Shown: piece after piece, positions 6,860-13,759 of the stretch
Layout of the letters: each line of letters opens with the position of its first letter
Position numbering within the stretch: position 1 is the stretch's first letter
Source: an uncultured Bacillota bacterium
GTDB lineage: Bacteria > Bacillota > Clostridia > Lachnospirales > Lachnospiraceae
Assembly (NCBI GenBank): GCA_905200905.1
Contig: CAJKMA010000069.1
Span: 1-13,759 of the forward strand
Direction: 5' to 3'
DNA length: 13,759 nucleotides
Notes under the pieces: model-generated
The model's input: the letters and a program-made list of their open reading frames with translations, nothing else
Database searches by the model: none
Told to the model about the DNA's origin: nothing
Translations under genes and position numbers: made by a program

Positions 6860-9454
6860 TTATTTAATATTCGTTTTTCCATAAAACTTTTTATATAAAA
6901 TTTCTGGTACCAGAATACTGCCTGCAAGTAAAATCATCAGTAGAGCAACCATTTCCTTGATTGGATAAGAAAAAACAAAATAGGAAATCTTTGTTTTCAT
7001 ATACCATCCAATCCCACAGAGCAATATTGTACCAACGGTTAATATCAGAACACTCAGTGCCATCCAGGTAACAATGCCTTCTGACAAAAACATACGATAT
7101 AACTGCTTTTTCGTCATTCCCACATTTTCCAGAAGAATACATTCTTTTTTTCTGATTAGAATTTCTGTGACTCTTACGTTCAAAAAGTTCATGATTCCAA
7201 TAAAGATCAGACAGCCACTGATCACCAGTAAGAATAATCGGCTTGTCTGAATGTAATTCTGTTCTCTCCTTAACAAATCCGATTTACATGTTATCTGAAA
7301 CAGATTTAGATTTTCAGGATACCCGCCCTCTGACTGAAATTTCATATTTTGTTTTCGGATCATTTCTTTGAAACGAGCTTTGAGAGCATTTTCCTGTTCA
7401 CTATCTACATGAAATTGAAGAGAGAAGGTTTGGGGTGTCAAATTTTGGGAAAGTGCTTGATAAGTTTCTTCTGTAACAAGCAGGATATTCGTACTTTTCC
7501 CATTCCAACATAAATCTAGATCTGGGAACTCTTCATCCATGATATCTACATATCCGCAGTTTACTAATTTTTCTGGAACCAGATTTGTCATCTCTGTTCC
7601 GACTGGAACAAGATCATAAACCTCTATTTCCGTTCCTACCTGCTTTACAGCTTGTACTACATTTGACTCTGCTATTTGATGTTCATGAAGCAGCAATGCT
7701 CCGTTTCCATGCTCAAAGGTCTCCCAATCCACCGTTAACTGCTGCTTTTTAACAAATGACTGCAGTTTTTCTTTATCTTTGGAATTCATTTTTTGTATCA
7801 CTGTACTGTGTTCTTCTGCACCTTGTAACAATCGGATGCTCTTACTTCCATTTTTACCTATTATGGGATAGAATCCCTGTATCTGCACTTCGTTTTGCAG
7901 AGACTCTCCCACACATTCTCTTATTTCTTGCAACAATTCTTTGGGAAAGAAAACCATATTTTTTGTATCTGGAGAAGTTTCCATCAATGTACTGCATGCT
8001 TCTTGAGTAATGGAAATCTTAAAATCCGGTTCTTTCAAAAAACGGTTTTCTATATCTACACCCCGCACCATAACAGATGCACCAAGGACAAATCCACATC
8101 CTACAGTCAAGGAAATCATAGTGATCAGAAAGGCTCTTTTATTACGGAACAGATATCTTCTGGCCAAATAGGTTTCCGGATAATGTCCCCAACTTCGATG
8201 TTTTCTGGATGGGATTGAAATCTCTTTTTTCTTCAAAGAAATTGATCCGTAGTTCATACATTCCAAGGGACTTAACGATTGAAGCTTTCGCTTCACGATG
8301 AAAACAGCAATTCCTACTGTAATGACTGCGGGCAACATTCCGACCAAAAGAAAAGATGGATGAAATAAACGTATCCCTTCCCATTCCCCTGCCCGTTCCA
8401 GATACCTTGTTTTGAGGATATAAGGTAAAATATTCAACACTAAGAAACTCCCTATAAGTCCTCCCACCAAGCTGCCTTTTAGAACCATTTCTGCCATTTG
8501 CCGGACCATTATTTTCACAATCTGTTTGGGATACACTCCAATCGTTTCCAAAAGCCCATATTGCTGCAAGTCCTTTTCCATGGAAAGATTCAAAACATTA
8601 GATACAAATAAAAACATACATAGCAACAGGAAAAAGCATAATACTAGTGCAAATCCATAACTGCCCATGGTTTCCTCAATTGCACGATATGCTGCTGAAT
8701 CAACACTAACAATTTTCTGTCCTTCACTCAGTTGTATCTCCCCACTTAATTTCCTTTCCATCTGAATTCCGCTGACAGCCTTCTCTTTTGTAGATAGCAA
8801 TATCCTGCAGGGATTCCATGTGATTTTATTTTTAACCAGCTTCTTTTCTGATATAAATGCAACGGAAGAAACCGCCTCTGGATTTTGGTATTCTGTAAAA
8901 TATCCGGATAACCGGAAATCCTGCTGACCGGTTCCATCTGTATGAAAAATATCGTTCCAATAAAAATCCAACTGCAGCTTCATTCCAACTTGAGGCTCTT
9001 TAATTCCCAAATATTCCAGGGTTTTCGTGGAAAGCATAATATCCTGTTCCTCTTTTGGATAATCACCAATAATCTGTGTATAGGCAGGACAGAGTATTTT
9101 CTGAAATCCCGTTTCATCAACCACCACACAATCACAATATTTAAGATTTTGCTGTAACAGTTTCCCAGCGAATTTCTGTTTTCCGATTTTGGATATGTAA
9201 GACAGAGAATTTAGTTGCTGGGCCATTTCTTCTGTACCATTCTCTATATAGACAGATGCCGCCATTCCATCTGAACGAATATTTTTTTGAAGATCTATTT
9301 GCAGTTTTCCATAAGAAAAACTTAAAATACAGAAAATTATGCTGACAGCAAGCATAACTGCCACACATAATAGGCGGCTTTTGCTGCTGTTTTCTTTCTT
9401 GTACGATTCTAAAAGTACTTTTTCAGCAGGCAGATGATAATTATACGTTTTCAT
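6860..9454 (-). CDS. FtsX-family ABC transporter permease of operon 1
   Basis: An 864-residue membrane permease with eight predicted helices at about 28-46, 268-288, 326-348, 369-387, 441-463, 738-759, 794-815 and 834-851, and two large extracellular regions (about 50-267 and 464-737). Coupling motifs LLETIGVYPKQI and LLENVGMTKKQL mark two FtsX units. Unlike the operon 2 permeases it has a distinct N-terminus (MKTYNYHLPAEK) and is longer, mainly in the second extracellular domain. The start overlaps the end of the ATPase gene by 14 nt, indicating translational coupling. The co-encoded kinase has no sensor domain of its own, so by analogy with BceRS-BceAB this permease could be its sensory partner; that is inference. 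Its substrate is unknown. Confidence 0.93.
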   Translation of the reverse strand: MKTYNYHLPAEKVLLESYKKENSSKSRLLCVAVMLAVSIIFCILSFSYGKLQIDLQKNIRSDGMAASVYIENGTEEMAQQLNSLSYISKIGKQKFAGKLLQQNLKYCDCVVVDETGFQKILCPAYTQIIGDYPKEEQDIMLSTKTLEYLGIKEPQVGMKLQLDFYWNDIFHTDGTGQQDFRLSGYFTEYQNPEAVSSVAFISEKKLVKNKITWNPCRILLSTKEKAVSGIQMERKLSGEIQLSEGQKIVSVDSAAYRAIEETMGSYGFALVLCFFLLLCMFLFVSNVLNLSMEKDLQQYGLLETIGVYPKQIVKIMVRQMAEMVLKGSLVGGLIGSFLVLNILPYILKTRYLERAGEWEGIRLFHPSFLLVGMLPAVITVGIAVFIVKRKLQSLSPLECMNYGSISLKKKEISIPSRKHRSWGHYPETYLARRYLFRNKRAFLITMISLTVGCGFVLGASVMVRGVDIENRFLKEPDFKISITQEACSTLMETSPDTKNMVFFPKELLQEIRECVGESLQNEVQIQGFYPIIGKNGSKSIRLLQGAEEHSTVIQKMNSKDKEKLQSFVKKQQLTVDWETFEHGNGALLLHEHQIAESNVVQAVKQVGTEIEVYDLVPVGTEMTNLVPEKLVNCGYVDIMDEEFPDLDLCWNGKSTNILLVTEETYQALSQNLTPQTFSLQFHVDSEQENALKARFKEMIRKQNMKFQSEGGYPENLNLFQITCKSDLLRREQNYIQTSRLFLLVISGCLIFIGIMNFLNVRVTEILIRKKECILLENVGMTKKQLYRMFLSEGIVTWMALSVLILTVGTILLCGIGWYMKTKISYFVFSYPIKEMVALLMILLAGSILVPEILYKKFYGKTNIK

Positions 9455-10118
9455 CTTTCACGACCTTTCCATCTTTCATGCAAATAATACGATCAGCCAT
9501 AGCAGCAACATTTTCATCATGAGTAACAATCAGCAAGGTCTGCTTATACTGGCGGCAGATTTCTTTTAGCAACCTCATAACAGATATACTTGTTCCAGAG
9601 TCCAAATTGCCTGTTAATTCATCGCCTAAAAGAATGGTTGGGTGAGTATAGACAGCTCTAGCAATAGCAGCTCTTTGTTGTTGCCCTCCAGATAACTCAT
9701 CCGGCACCTGAAAGAGTTTGTCTTCAATACCTAGCATTTTTGCCAAACGGAAAACCTCTTTTTCATCTACTTTCTTCTCTAGTAATTTTGCTGGAAGCAC
9801 AATATTCTCAAACACATTCATGGCAGGAATTAGATTATATTTTTGAAAAATAACTCCAGTGTGGCATCTGCGAAAGGAAATCTGTTCTTCTAAAGATAAT
9901 TGCGTCAAATTCACATCATGCACATAAACACATCCATGGGTGGGCTTTTCCAATCCGCTGATTAAATTTATCAGGGTTGACTTTCCGCTTCCAGAAGCAC
10001 CAATGACTGCAATAAACTCTCCTTCTTTTATGGAAAATGATACATCATCAACTGCTCTTATATAATTTTCTCCATTTAGATATTCTTTTGTAAGTGAAAT
10101 CAATTTTACAGCTGTCAT
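9441..10118 (-). CDS. ABC transporter ATP-binding protein (MacB/LolD-like), operon 1
   Basis: A complete ABC ATPase pairing with the permease that overlaps its 3' end. Counting from an upstream ATG at 10,130 (229 residues), Walker A is GASGSGKST (44-52), the Q-loop is FQKYN (Gln96), the signature is LSGGQQQR (146-153) and the switch His is in VTHDE (His204). Walker B reads ILLGDELTGNLDS, with Leu where the family almost always has Pro after the catalytic Glu and Gly where it usually has Ala before the Asp; the catalytic Asp170 and Glu171 are present. I prefer the ATG at 10,118 because GGAGG lies 5 nt before it, while the ATG at 10,130 overlaps the region just before that site and has only a weak AAAGGAAAG. 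It follows the kinase gene closely and belongs to operon 1. Confidence 0.94.
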   Translation of the reverse strand: MTAVKLISLTKEYLNGENYIRAVDDVSFSIKEGEFIAVIGASGSGKSTLINLISGLEKPTHGCVYVHDVNLTQLSLEEQISFRRCHTGVIFQKYNLIPAMNVFENIVLPAKLLEKKVDEKEVFRLAKMLGIEDKLFQVPDELSGGQQQRAAIARAVYTHPTILLGDELTGNLDSGTSISVMRLLKEICRQYKQTLLIVTHDENVAAMADRIICMKDGKVVKDENV

Positions 10119-10143
10119 TTTATCCTCCATATATTTCTTTCCT

Positions 10144-11172
10144 TTATCTCGGCAGAAAAATAGAAAATGCAGAGCCTTTTCCTACCTGTGATTCCACAGT
10201 AACATAACCGCCCTGCTGTGTCACAATTTCCCTGGTCAAATAAAGACCGATTCCAACACCTGGCTGATTATGAATCTCTTCTTCTCGGTAAAATCTCTTG
10301 AAAATAGATGCCTGATTGCTTTCTGAAATTCCTTTTCCGGTATCAGATACTTTTATTTCCACATACATTTCCCATTGCGCTACCGACACATTTACATGTC
10401 CACCTGTCGGGGTATATTTTACTGCATTGTCCAGTAGATTAAAAATCGCTTCTTCTGTCCACTTACTGTCATGGGATACACACAAATCCTCCGGACATGC
10501 CACCGATACATGGATCTTTTTTTGTTCTGCAGAATATAAGATTCCACTCATAGCCTGAGCCAAAGTATCATATAAGAAATGCTCTTCCTTTTCTAATTGT
10601 ATCACCCCGGTTTCCAAACGGGAGGTTTTGACTAATGCCTGTATTAAAAAATCCAGCTTATTGATCTGTCCTCTTACACTTTTAAGAAACTCATTCCTCT
10701 CCTGGTCTTCCAAAGGTTTTGTCAAAAGTGTATCCACAATCATCTTCATGTTGCTTACCGGTGTCCTGACCTGATGGGAAATATCTGACACCAACGACTG
10801 TAATTCCTGCCTCTCTGCTTCTACCTTCCGGTTACTTTCCTGCAAGATGTTATACAGACGTACCAGGCGATGATGAATACGGGCAAAAATCGTTTCCCTG
10901 TCTGATACATTTTCGGGTTCCTGACTACGGTTCATCATGTCATCAAGAATCTGACACAATTCAGAAGTAAAATTTGACAGTCTCATTCCCAACAGTTGTA
11001 CCATAAAAAGCATCCACAGTATTGCACAGACTATTAATGCCATCCCAACCCATAACACTACAATATTTTTGGTCAGAAAGAAAGCGACCAATATGATTGC
11101 TGTCATTGTGAGTGCCATTCCGGCAGTCAGCCAAAAAAACATCCTTTTTACAGAAAGTTTCTTTCCTATCAT
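10144..11172 (-). CDS. intramembrane-sensing sensor histidine kinase, operon 1
   Basis: A 342-residue membrane histidine kinase. Two helices (about 12-33 and 38-60) are joined by only a few residues, so there is essentially no extracellular sensor and no obvious HAMP domain, as in BceS-like kinases that receive their signal from an ABC transporter. The dimerisation motif is SDISHQVRTP with phospho-acceptor His133; the ATPase domain has NLLDNAVKYTP (Asn249), DTGKGIS (277-283), FKRFYRE (291-297) and GVGIGLYL (305-312), all intact. Its ATG overlaps the regulator stop as ATGA, so the two are translationally coupled. It should phosphorylate the adjacent regulator and, if the second kinase is broken, possibly the regulator at 101-790 as well; cross-talk is inference. 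The co-encoded permease is the best candidate for its sensing partner. Confidence 0.95.
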   Translation of the reverse strand: MIGKKLSVKRMFFWLTAGMALTMTAIILVAFFLTKNIVVLWVGMALIVCAILWMLFMVQLLGMRLSNFTSELCQILDDMMNRSQEPENVSDRETIFARIHHRLVRLYNILQESNRKVEAERQELQSLVSDISHQVRTPVSNMKMIVDTLLTKPLEDQERNEFLKSVRGQINKLDFLIQALVKTSRLETGVIQLEKEEHFLYDTLAQAMSGILYSAEQKKIHVSVACPEDLCVSHDSKWTEEAIFNLLDNAVKYTPTGGHVNVSVAQWEMYVEIKVSDTGKGISESNQASIFKRFYREEEIHNQPGVGIGLYLTREIVTQQGGYVTVESQVGKGSAFSIFLPR

Positions 11173-11858
11173 GCAGGTTCACCTCCGGTCCATTTATATC
11201 CCATGCCATATACGGTTTTGATATATACTGTTCCGTTTGTCTCAATCTTTCCCCGAATACGGCTTAATGTTGTAGTCAGCGTATGCTCGTCCACATAATT
11301 CTCTGTACAGTCCCATATTTTTTCTAGCAACTGTTTTCTTGTTAATACACGATTACGGTTCTGACAGAACAGGTTCAGCATCCGGAATTCCAAGGTAGAT
11401 AAGGTTAACGGTTTTCCATTGAGCATAGCTGTCTGCTCTGCAAAATTTAAAAACAGCCTGCCATCATCAAAGACATCCTGCATAGATACATGATGCCGCA
11501 TCATACGCAGTACATTTTCTACTTTTCTCTGTAAAGAATGGATTGAAAAAGGTTTTGTAATATAATCTACTGCTCCAAGTTCATATCCTCGAATCTCATC
11601 ACTTTCCCTATCATTAGCAGTCAGAAAGATTACAATGGTATCACTATATTTTTCCCGGATTGTTTTTGCAATCGCATATCCATTTCCATCTGGCAGGTTA
11701 ATATCCAATAGTACCAGATCAAACTGCTGGCTTTTTAATACTTCCATAGCTTCTTTTACCGTTTCCACAGAAACAATCCCATAGGATTCTGACTGTAAGT
11801 TGTAAACTAACATTTTATTCAAAAGTTCATCATCTTCTACAATTAAAATCTGTTTCAT
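11169..11858 (-). CDS. OmpR/PhoB-family response regulator, operon 1
   Basis: This DNA-binding response regulator opens operon 1. From the ATG at 11,858 it is 229 residues: MKQILIVEDD contains the acidic pocket, Asp52 in LLDINLPDGNG is the phospho-acceptor, with Thr in FLTAND and Lys102 in DYITKPF. The winged-helix output domain shows LSTLEFRML, LTRKQLLEKIW and the recognition helix VDEHTLTTTLSRIRGKI, ending YGMGYKW. In-frame TTG (11,879) and ATG (11,867) codons lie upstream, but AAAGGAT is well placed for the 11,858 ATG. The recognition segment is nearly identical to that of the second regulator (VDEHTLTT...SRIR.KIET), consistent with a common binding site. It is probably autoregulated through the direct repeats at 11,914-11,930. 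Confidence 0.94.
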   Translation of the reverse strand: MKQILIVEDDELLNKMLVYNLQSESYGIVSVETVKEAMEVLKSQQFDLVLLDINLPDGNGYAIAKTIREKYSDTIVIFLTANDRESDEIRGYELGAVDYITKPFSIHSLQRKVENVLRMMRHHVSMQDVFDDGRLFLNFAEQTAMLNGKPLTLSTLEFRMLNLFCQNRNRVLTRKQLLEKIWDCTENYVDEHTLTTTLSRIRGKIETNGTVYIKTVYGMGYKWTGGEPA

Positions 11859-11901
11859 TCTTTTCATCCTTTGCGACAATTTTGCTATAGTTTTGATTCT
11901 T

Positions 11902-11930
11902 ATTTTACAACAGAAATGTCCTAGAAATGT
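11902..11930 (-). promoter_or_regulatory. direct-repeat operator and promoter of operon 1 (site B)
   Basis: On the minus strand ACATTT at 11,930-11,925 and 11,919-11,914 are 11 bp apart, followed after 6 nt by TAAAAT at 11,907-11,902, exactly the geometry of sites A and C. Transcription would begin near 11,895, giving a leader of about 37 nt before the ATG at 11,858. Autoregulation of operon 1 is inferred. Confidence 0.75.
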
Positions 11931-11987
11931 TACATATCGAAAAAATTATGATTTTCTTTTTGAAATCTTAAAAATCTCTTGTAACGC

Positions 11988-12020
11988 AAAAAAGAAGATG
12001 CATGTCACCACACACCTTCT
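11988..12020 (-). terminator. Rho-independent terminator after the NTF2-like gene
   Basis: The minus strand folds as AGAAGGTGTGTG, loop GTGA, CATGCATCTTCT: 12 continuous pairs, three of them G-T wobbles, capped by a GNRA-type tetraloop and followed by TTTTTT. It lies about 40 bp after the stop at 12,061 and insulates operon 1 from the genes upstream. Confidence 0.85.
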
Positions 12021-12060
12021 CATCGCTTACTAAGATCACTTTATACCGCTTGCTTAAAAT

Positions 12061-12480
12061 TTAGAACCAATTAATTTTTTCTTCTCTAAATTGAGGCATA
12101 TCACTATTTTGGTACGGATTATAGTTATGAAGATTACAACCGAACTCCCTCAAGGATTGGATTCTATTCTCTGCTGACCATTCAATTAAAGAGATTCCAT
12201 CAAATTCTTCGATGTCTCCATTATCCATAATATTTTTAAAATACCATTCAACAACTGTCTGATTTCCTTTGTGAAAAAACTGTTTGATGTCCCACGCTAT
12301 TACGCTTCCTCTCGTATTCCATTCCTGAAACCAATGTTTTATTGTTTCACGATTGCGATAACAAGGTCCCCAACTTTCTGTATAAATCACGTTTTCTGCA
12401 AAAATATCATCAATTCCCAAATCCTTCTTTTCCAGCCACATAGAAAACCATAATCGGATCATTTTTTCTCTCTCATCCAT
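12061..12480 (-). CDS. NTF2/SnoaL-like family protein
   Basis: A 139-residue soluble protein with the look of the NTF2-like (SnoaL-type) alpha+beta barrel fold: N-terminal helix with WFSMWLEKKD, then DIFAENVIYTESWGP (26-39), a helix around RETIKHWFQEWN (44-55), and strands VIAWDIKQFF, TVVEWYFKN and EFDGISLIEW, closing with LREFGC. The length is normal for the family. GGAGGT 9 nt before the ATG supports the start. It follows the hydrolase gene after 71 bp without a visible terminator, so the two are probably co-transcribed, and a strong terminator follows. NTF2-like proteins include enzymes and ligand-binding proteins; no catalytic residues can be assigned, and the substrate is unknown. No link to the transporter cluster is apparent. 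Confidence 0.88.
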   Translation of the reverse strand: MDEREKMIRLWFSMWLEKKDLGIDDIFAENVIYTESWGPCYRNRETIKHWFQEWNTRGSVIAWDIKQFFHKGNQTVVEWYFKNIMDNGDIEEFDGISLIEWSAENRIQSLREFGCNLHNYNPYQNSDMPQFREEKINWF

Positions 12481-12551
12481 ATATAGAATACCTCCAACGT
12501 CAAATTCATCACTGAACCTCTACATTCTTATCCGCCTGTTTCAATTTAACA

Positions 12552-13175
12552 TCATTCACCTCTATAAAAATTACTGAGAATCTTTCCTAATTCAACTGGA
12601 TTATCTTTATTTATTTCATGGCCGGCATGAGAAATAAGCTCTAATTCAGCATGATTGATCTGCTGTTTTAATTCTATGGCTGCAGACATATTTGCCTTAT
12701 CCTTTTCGCCGCATAACACAAGTACCCGACAATTTATTTTTTTTAAATCCTTTTGAAAATCTAAATCCATCATGGATTTGGACAGACTGATAAAATCTTT
12801 TTTCCCAAATCCCATTTTGCGAAAACTCCTGTTTGGCATAAGGTGAAATATCATATTCTGAAATTTCAATAACCGCTTCGGCATGATATATTGCGTACCA
12901 ATTAATACCAGAGAGGCTACTTTCTCTGCATGTTCCAATGCATAATGCAAAGCAAGGATTCCACCCAATGAAAGACCACATAAATGCAGAGGTCCTTCTT
13001 GCTGTTCACAATAACTCTCCAGTGCACGATATAAATTAAAATAGCTGGCTTCTTTTCCTGAAAGCCAGTCAGATAAATCAGGACAATCGACATCCAACCC
13101 AAAATCTAATCTCTTAATTGTAGTTTCCCAATCTGAAGGCACTTGTCCCAGTCCATGCAAAAATATGTATTTCAT
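12552..13175 (-). CDS. alpha/beta hydrolase
   Basis: A 207-residue alpha/beta-hydrolase-fold protein. HGLGQ (7-11) forms the oxyanion-hole loop, the nucleophile elbow is GLSLG with Ser69, Asp159 in VLCGEKDK is the likely acid and His186 in HAGHE is the catalytic base, so the triad appears complete. No signal peptide or membrane helix is visible, suggesting a cytosolic enzyme; at 207 residues it is compact with a small cap. GAGG lies 9 nt before the ATG. It is followed after 71 bp by the NTF2-like gene. A 345-bp region with tandem hairpins lies upstream and may be its leader. The substrate, such as an ester, amide or lactone, cannot be inferred. Confidence 0.93.
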   Translation of the reverse strand: MKYIFLHGLGQVPSDWETTIKRLDFGLDVDCPDLSDWLSGKEASYFNLYRALESYCEQQEGPLHLCGLSLGGILALHYALEHAEKVASLVLIGTQYIMPKRLLKFQNMIFHLMPNRSFRKMGFGKKDFISLSKSMMDLDFQKDLKKINCRVLVLCGEKDKANMSAAIELKQQINHAELELISHAGHEINKDNPVELGKILSNFYRGE

Positions 13176-13219
13176 TCAATTTTTCCTCTTGTAATTTTAA
13201 TCTTGTAAGATTTAGAAAA

Positions 13220-13252
13220 GGGACTGTCCATGCCGCAGCACTAAGCATTCCC
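13220..13252 (-). other. imperfect hairpin, possible attenuator, before the hydrolase gene
   Basis: On the minus strand GGGA-ATGC pairs with GCAT and, across a 6-nt bulge, TCCC, followed by TTTTC. CCATG at 13,228-13,232 could alternatively pair with CATGG at 13,257-13,261, giving two mutually exclusive folds. The T-run is short, so terminator function is doubtful. Confidence 0.25.
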
Positions 13253-13265
13253 TTCCCATGGTTAA

Positions 13266-13361
13266 TTTTTCTGTTGTCTGCCAACCTCCAGCACCTTCGT
13301 CTGGAAAATAACAGGTTTTTCCGTTGCCTGCCAACCTCCGACACCTTCGTTCGGAAAATGT
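13266..13361. repeat. two tandem 50-bp hairpin units with compensatory changes
   Basis: Units start at 13,266 and 13,316, exactly 50 bp apart. The first 44 positions differ at six sites. Each unit has a GTTG-NCTGC-CAAC hairpin followed by a second hairpin with the invariant loop CACCTTCGT. The second stem is TCCAG/CTGGA in unit 1 and TCCGA/TCGGA in unit 2, so four of the six differences are two compensated base pairs. On the minus strand a GGAAAA/TTTTCC hairpin also spans the unit junction. This suggests selection for a folded RNA or DNA structure, or a degenerate mobile repeat; its identity is not recognised. Confidence 0.75.
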
Positions 13362-13412
13362 ATCAGATTTTAGGTGTCACCCCACCGCTGATGCATAGCT
13401 TTTCTAATTTAC

Positions 13413-13441
13413 ATTCTACGCGAAATATGTGAGAAATACAA
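13413..13441 (-). promoter_or_regulatory. possible promoter upstream of the hydrolase leader
   Basis: The minus strand has TTGTAT (13,441-13,436), a 17-nt spacer and TAGAAT (13,418-13,413), a five-of-six match to a -10 box. The -35 match is weak. It would place about 230 nt of leader, including the tandem hairpins, before the hydrolase ATG. Confidence 0.4.
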
Positions 13442-13520
13442 TTACCATTTTATATTCTGCTACTCTTCTACATTTTATACATTATTCGATCTATACTTTA
13501 ACCTATTAAATAAACTTATA

Positions 13521-13759
13521 CTATATTTTCCCATCAATCAAATCATAACTCATATCCAAAAAATCTAAGATTTTCGCCTCGCTTACGGTTCCGTCCAACA
13601 GCATCGTGATCCAGTATTTCTTATTCATATGATATCCCGGTAAAAATCCATAGGTCTGTGTCAACAGTCCCACCATATCCGCATCACACTTTACATCTAG
13701 GATATCTACTTTCGTATCTCCTTCTAATCCCAGTCTGGATTTTTCAACCTGCATCAACA
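13521..13759 (-). CDS. MmcQ/YjbR-family protein, 3' part
   Basis: The C-terminal 78 or so residues of a small MmcQ/YjbR-type protein, with the gene running off the right edge of the window. Visible hallmarks are LGLEGDTKVDILDVKC, GFLPGYHMNKKYWIT and LLDGTVSEAKI, close to the family's usual conserved core. Family members are about 110-120 residues and have a CyaY-like fold with a proposed DNA-binding role; no enzymatic activity is established. The TTG and ATG codons near 13,752-13,757 are probably internal, as the family continues upstream. The stop at 13,521 is followed by AT-rich sequence without a clear terminator. Its relation to the hydrolase downstream is unclear. Confidence 0.88.
   Translation of the reverse strand, partial: LMQVEKSRLGLEGDTKVDILDVKCDADMVGLLTQTYGFLPGYHMNKKYWITMLLDGTVSEAKILDFLDMSYDLIDGKI

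Larger units (their letters stand above)
13176..13520. other. 345-bp intergenic region with repeats and a possible structured leader
   Basis: No convincing gene is present. The region holds a possible promoter (13,413-13,441), a GGTG/CACC-containing stretch near 13,372-13,385, two tandem 50-bp hairpin units (13,266-13,361) and an imperfect hairpin (13,220-13,252) followed by TTTTC on the minus strand. The part from about 13,440 to 13,520 is very AT-rich and featureless. A minus-strand reading frame of 76 codons crosses the repeats but looks spurious, being low-complexity, basic and without family features. Confidence 0.6.

Noticed and set aside
7756..8218. Overlapping plus-strand frames inside the operon 1 permease
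   Set aside because: They are antisense shadows of a well-supported permease with intact FtsX motifs.
6860..9454. A canonical BceB permease
   Set aside because: The length and eight-helix, two-extracellular-domain layout fit a fused FtsX/MacB-like protein better than BceB, which has ten helices and one large extracellular domain.
13114..13344. Minus-strand 76-codon frame over the tandem repeats
   Set aside because: It overlaps the hydrolase start in another frame, covers structured repeats and has a biased, non-family composition.
13266..13361. Two-unit CRISPR array
   Set aside because: The units are contiguous with only two copies, there are no spacer-like variable segments, and no cas genes are present.

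Overview
The window looks like chromosomal DNA of a low-GC, Gram-positive anaerobe of the Clostridia, most likely Lachnospiraceae. This is inferred from AT-rich coding, strong GGAGG-type ribosome binding sites, BceS-like short histidine kinases and large FtsX-type permeases; no species is identifiable. Every supported gene lies on the minus strand, so the window is described from right to left.

Right end (about 12,060-13,759): the 3' part of an MmcQ/YjbR-family gene; a 345-bp intergenic region with a possible promoter and two tandem 50-bp units whose hairpin stems show compensatory base changes; an alpha/beta hydrolase; an NTF2/SnoaL-like protein; and a strong terminator.

Centre (6,670-11,858): operon 1 encodes an OmpR-type response regulator, an intramembrane-sensing histidine kinase, an ABC ATPase, an 864-residue FtsX-type permease and a previously easy-to-miss 58-residue DUF4177-like protein. 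The regulator and kinase overlap by ATGA, and the ATPase and permease also overlap.

Left (996-6,460): operon 2 encodes a second ABC ATPase and two paralogous FtsX-type permeases of 796 and 793 residues, both beginning MTWPFENNTN, and ends at a strong terminator. Farthest left (1-811) is a second response regulator followed by the ATGA-overlapping start of a second histidine kinase. The kinase reading frame loses its expected membrane segment after about 15 residues, and a fresh ribosome binding site appears at the window edge, so it appears interrupted.

The main observation is a regulatory one. The promoters of operon 1, operon 2 and the second regulator share the same module: ACATTT, 5 nt, ACATTT, 6 nt, then a -10 box (TAAAAT or TATAAT). 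The 11-bp period fits tandem binding by an OmpR-family regulator, with the first repeat at the -35 position. The cluster therefore looks like one wired regulon of two two-component systems and two ABC/FtsX machines, possibly for sensing and resisting or exporting antimicrobial peptides. If the second kinase is truly broken, the second regulator may depend on the first kinase.
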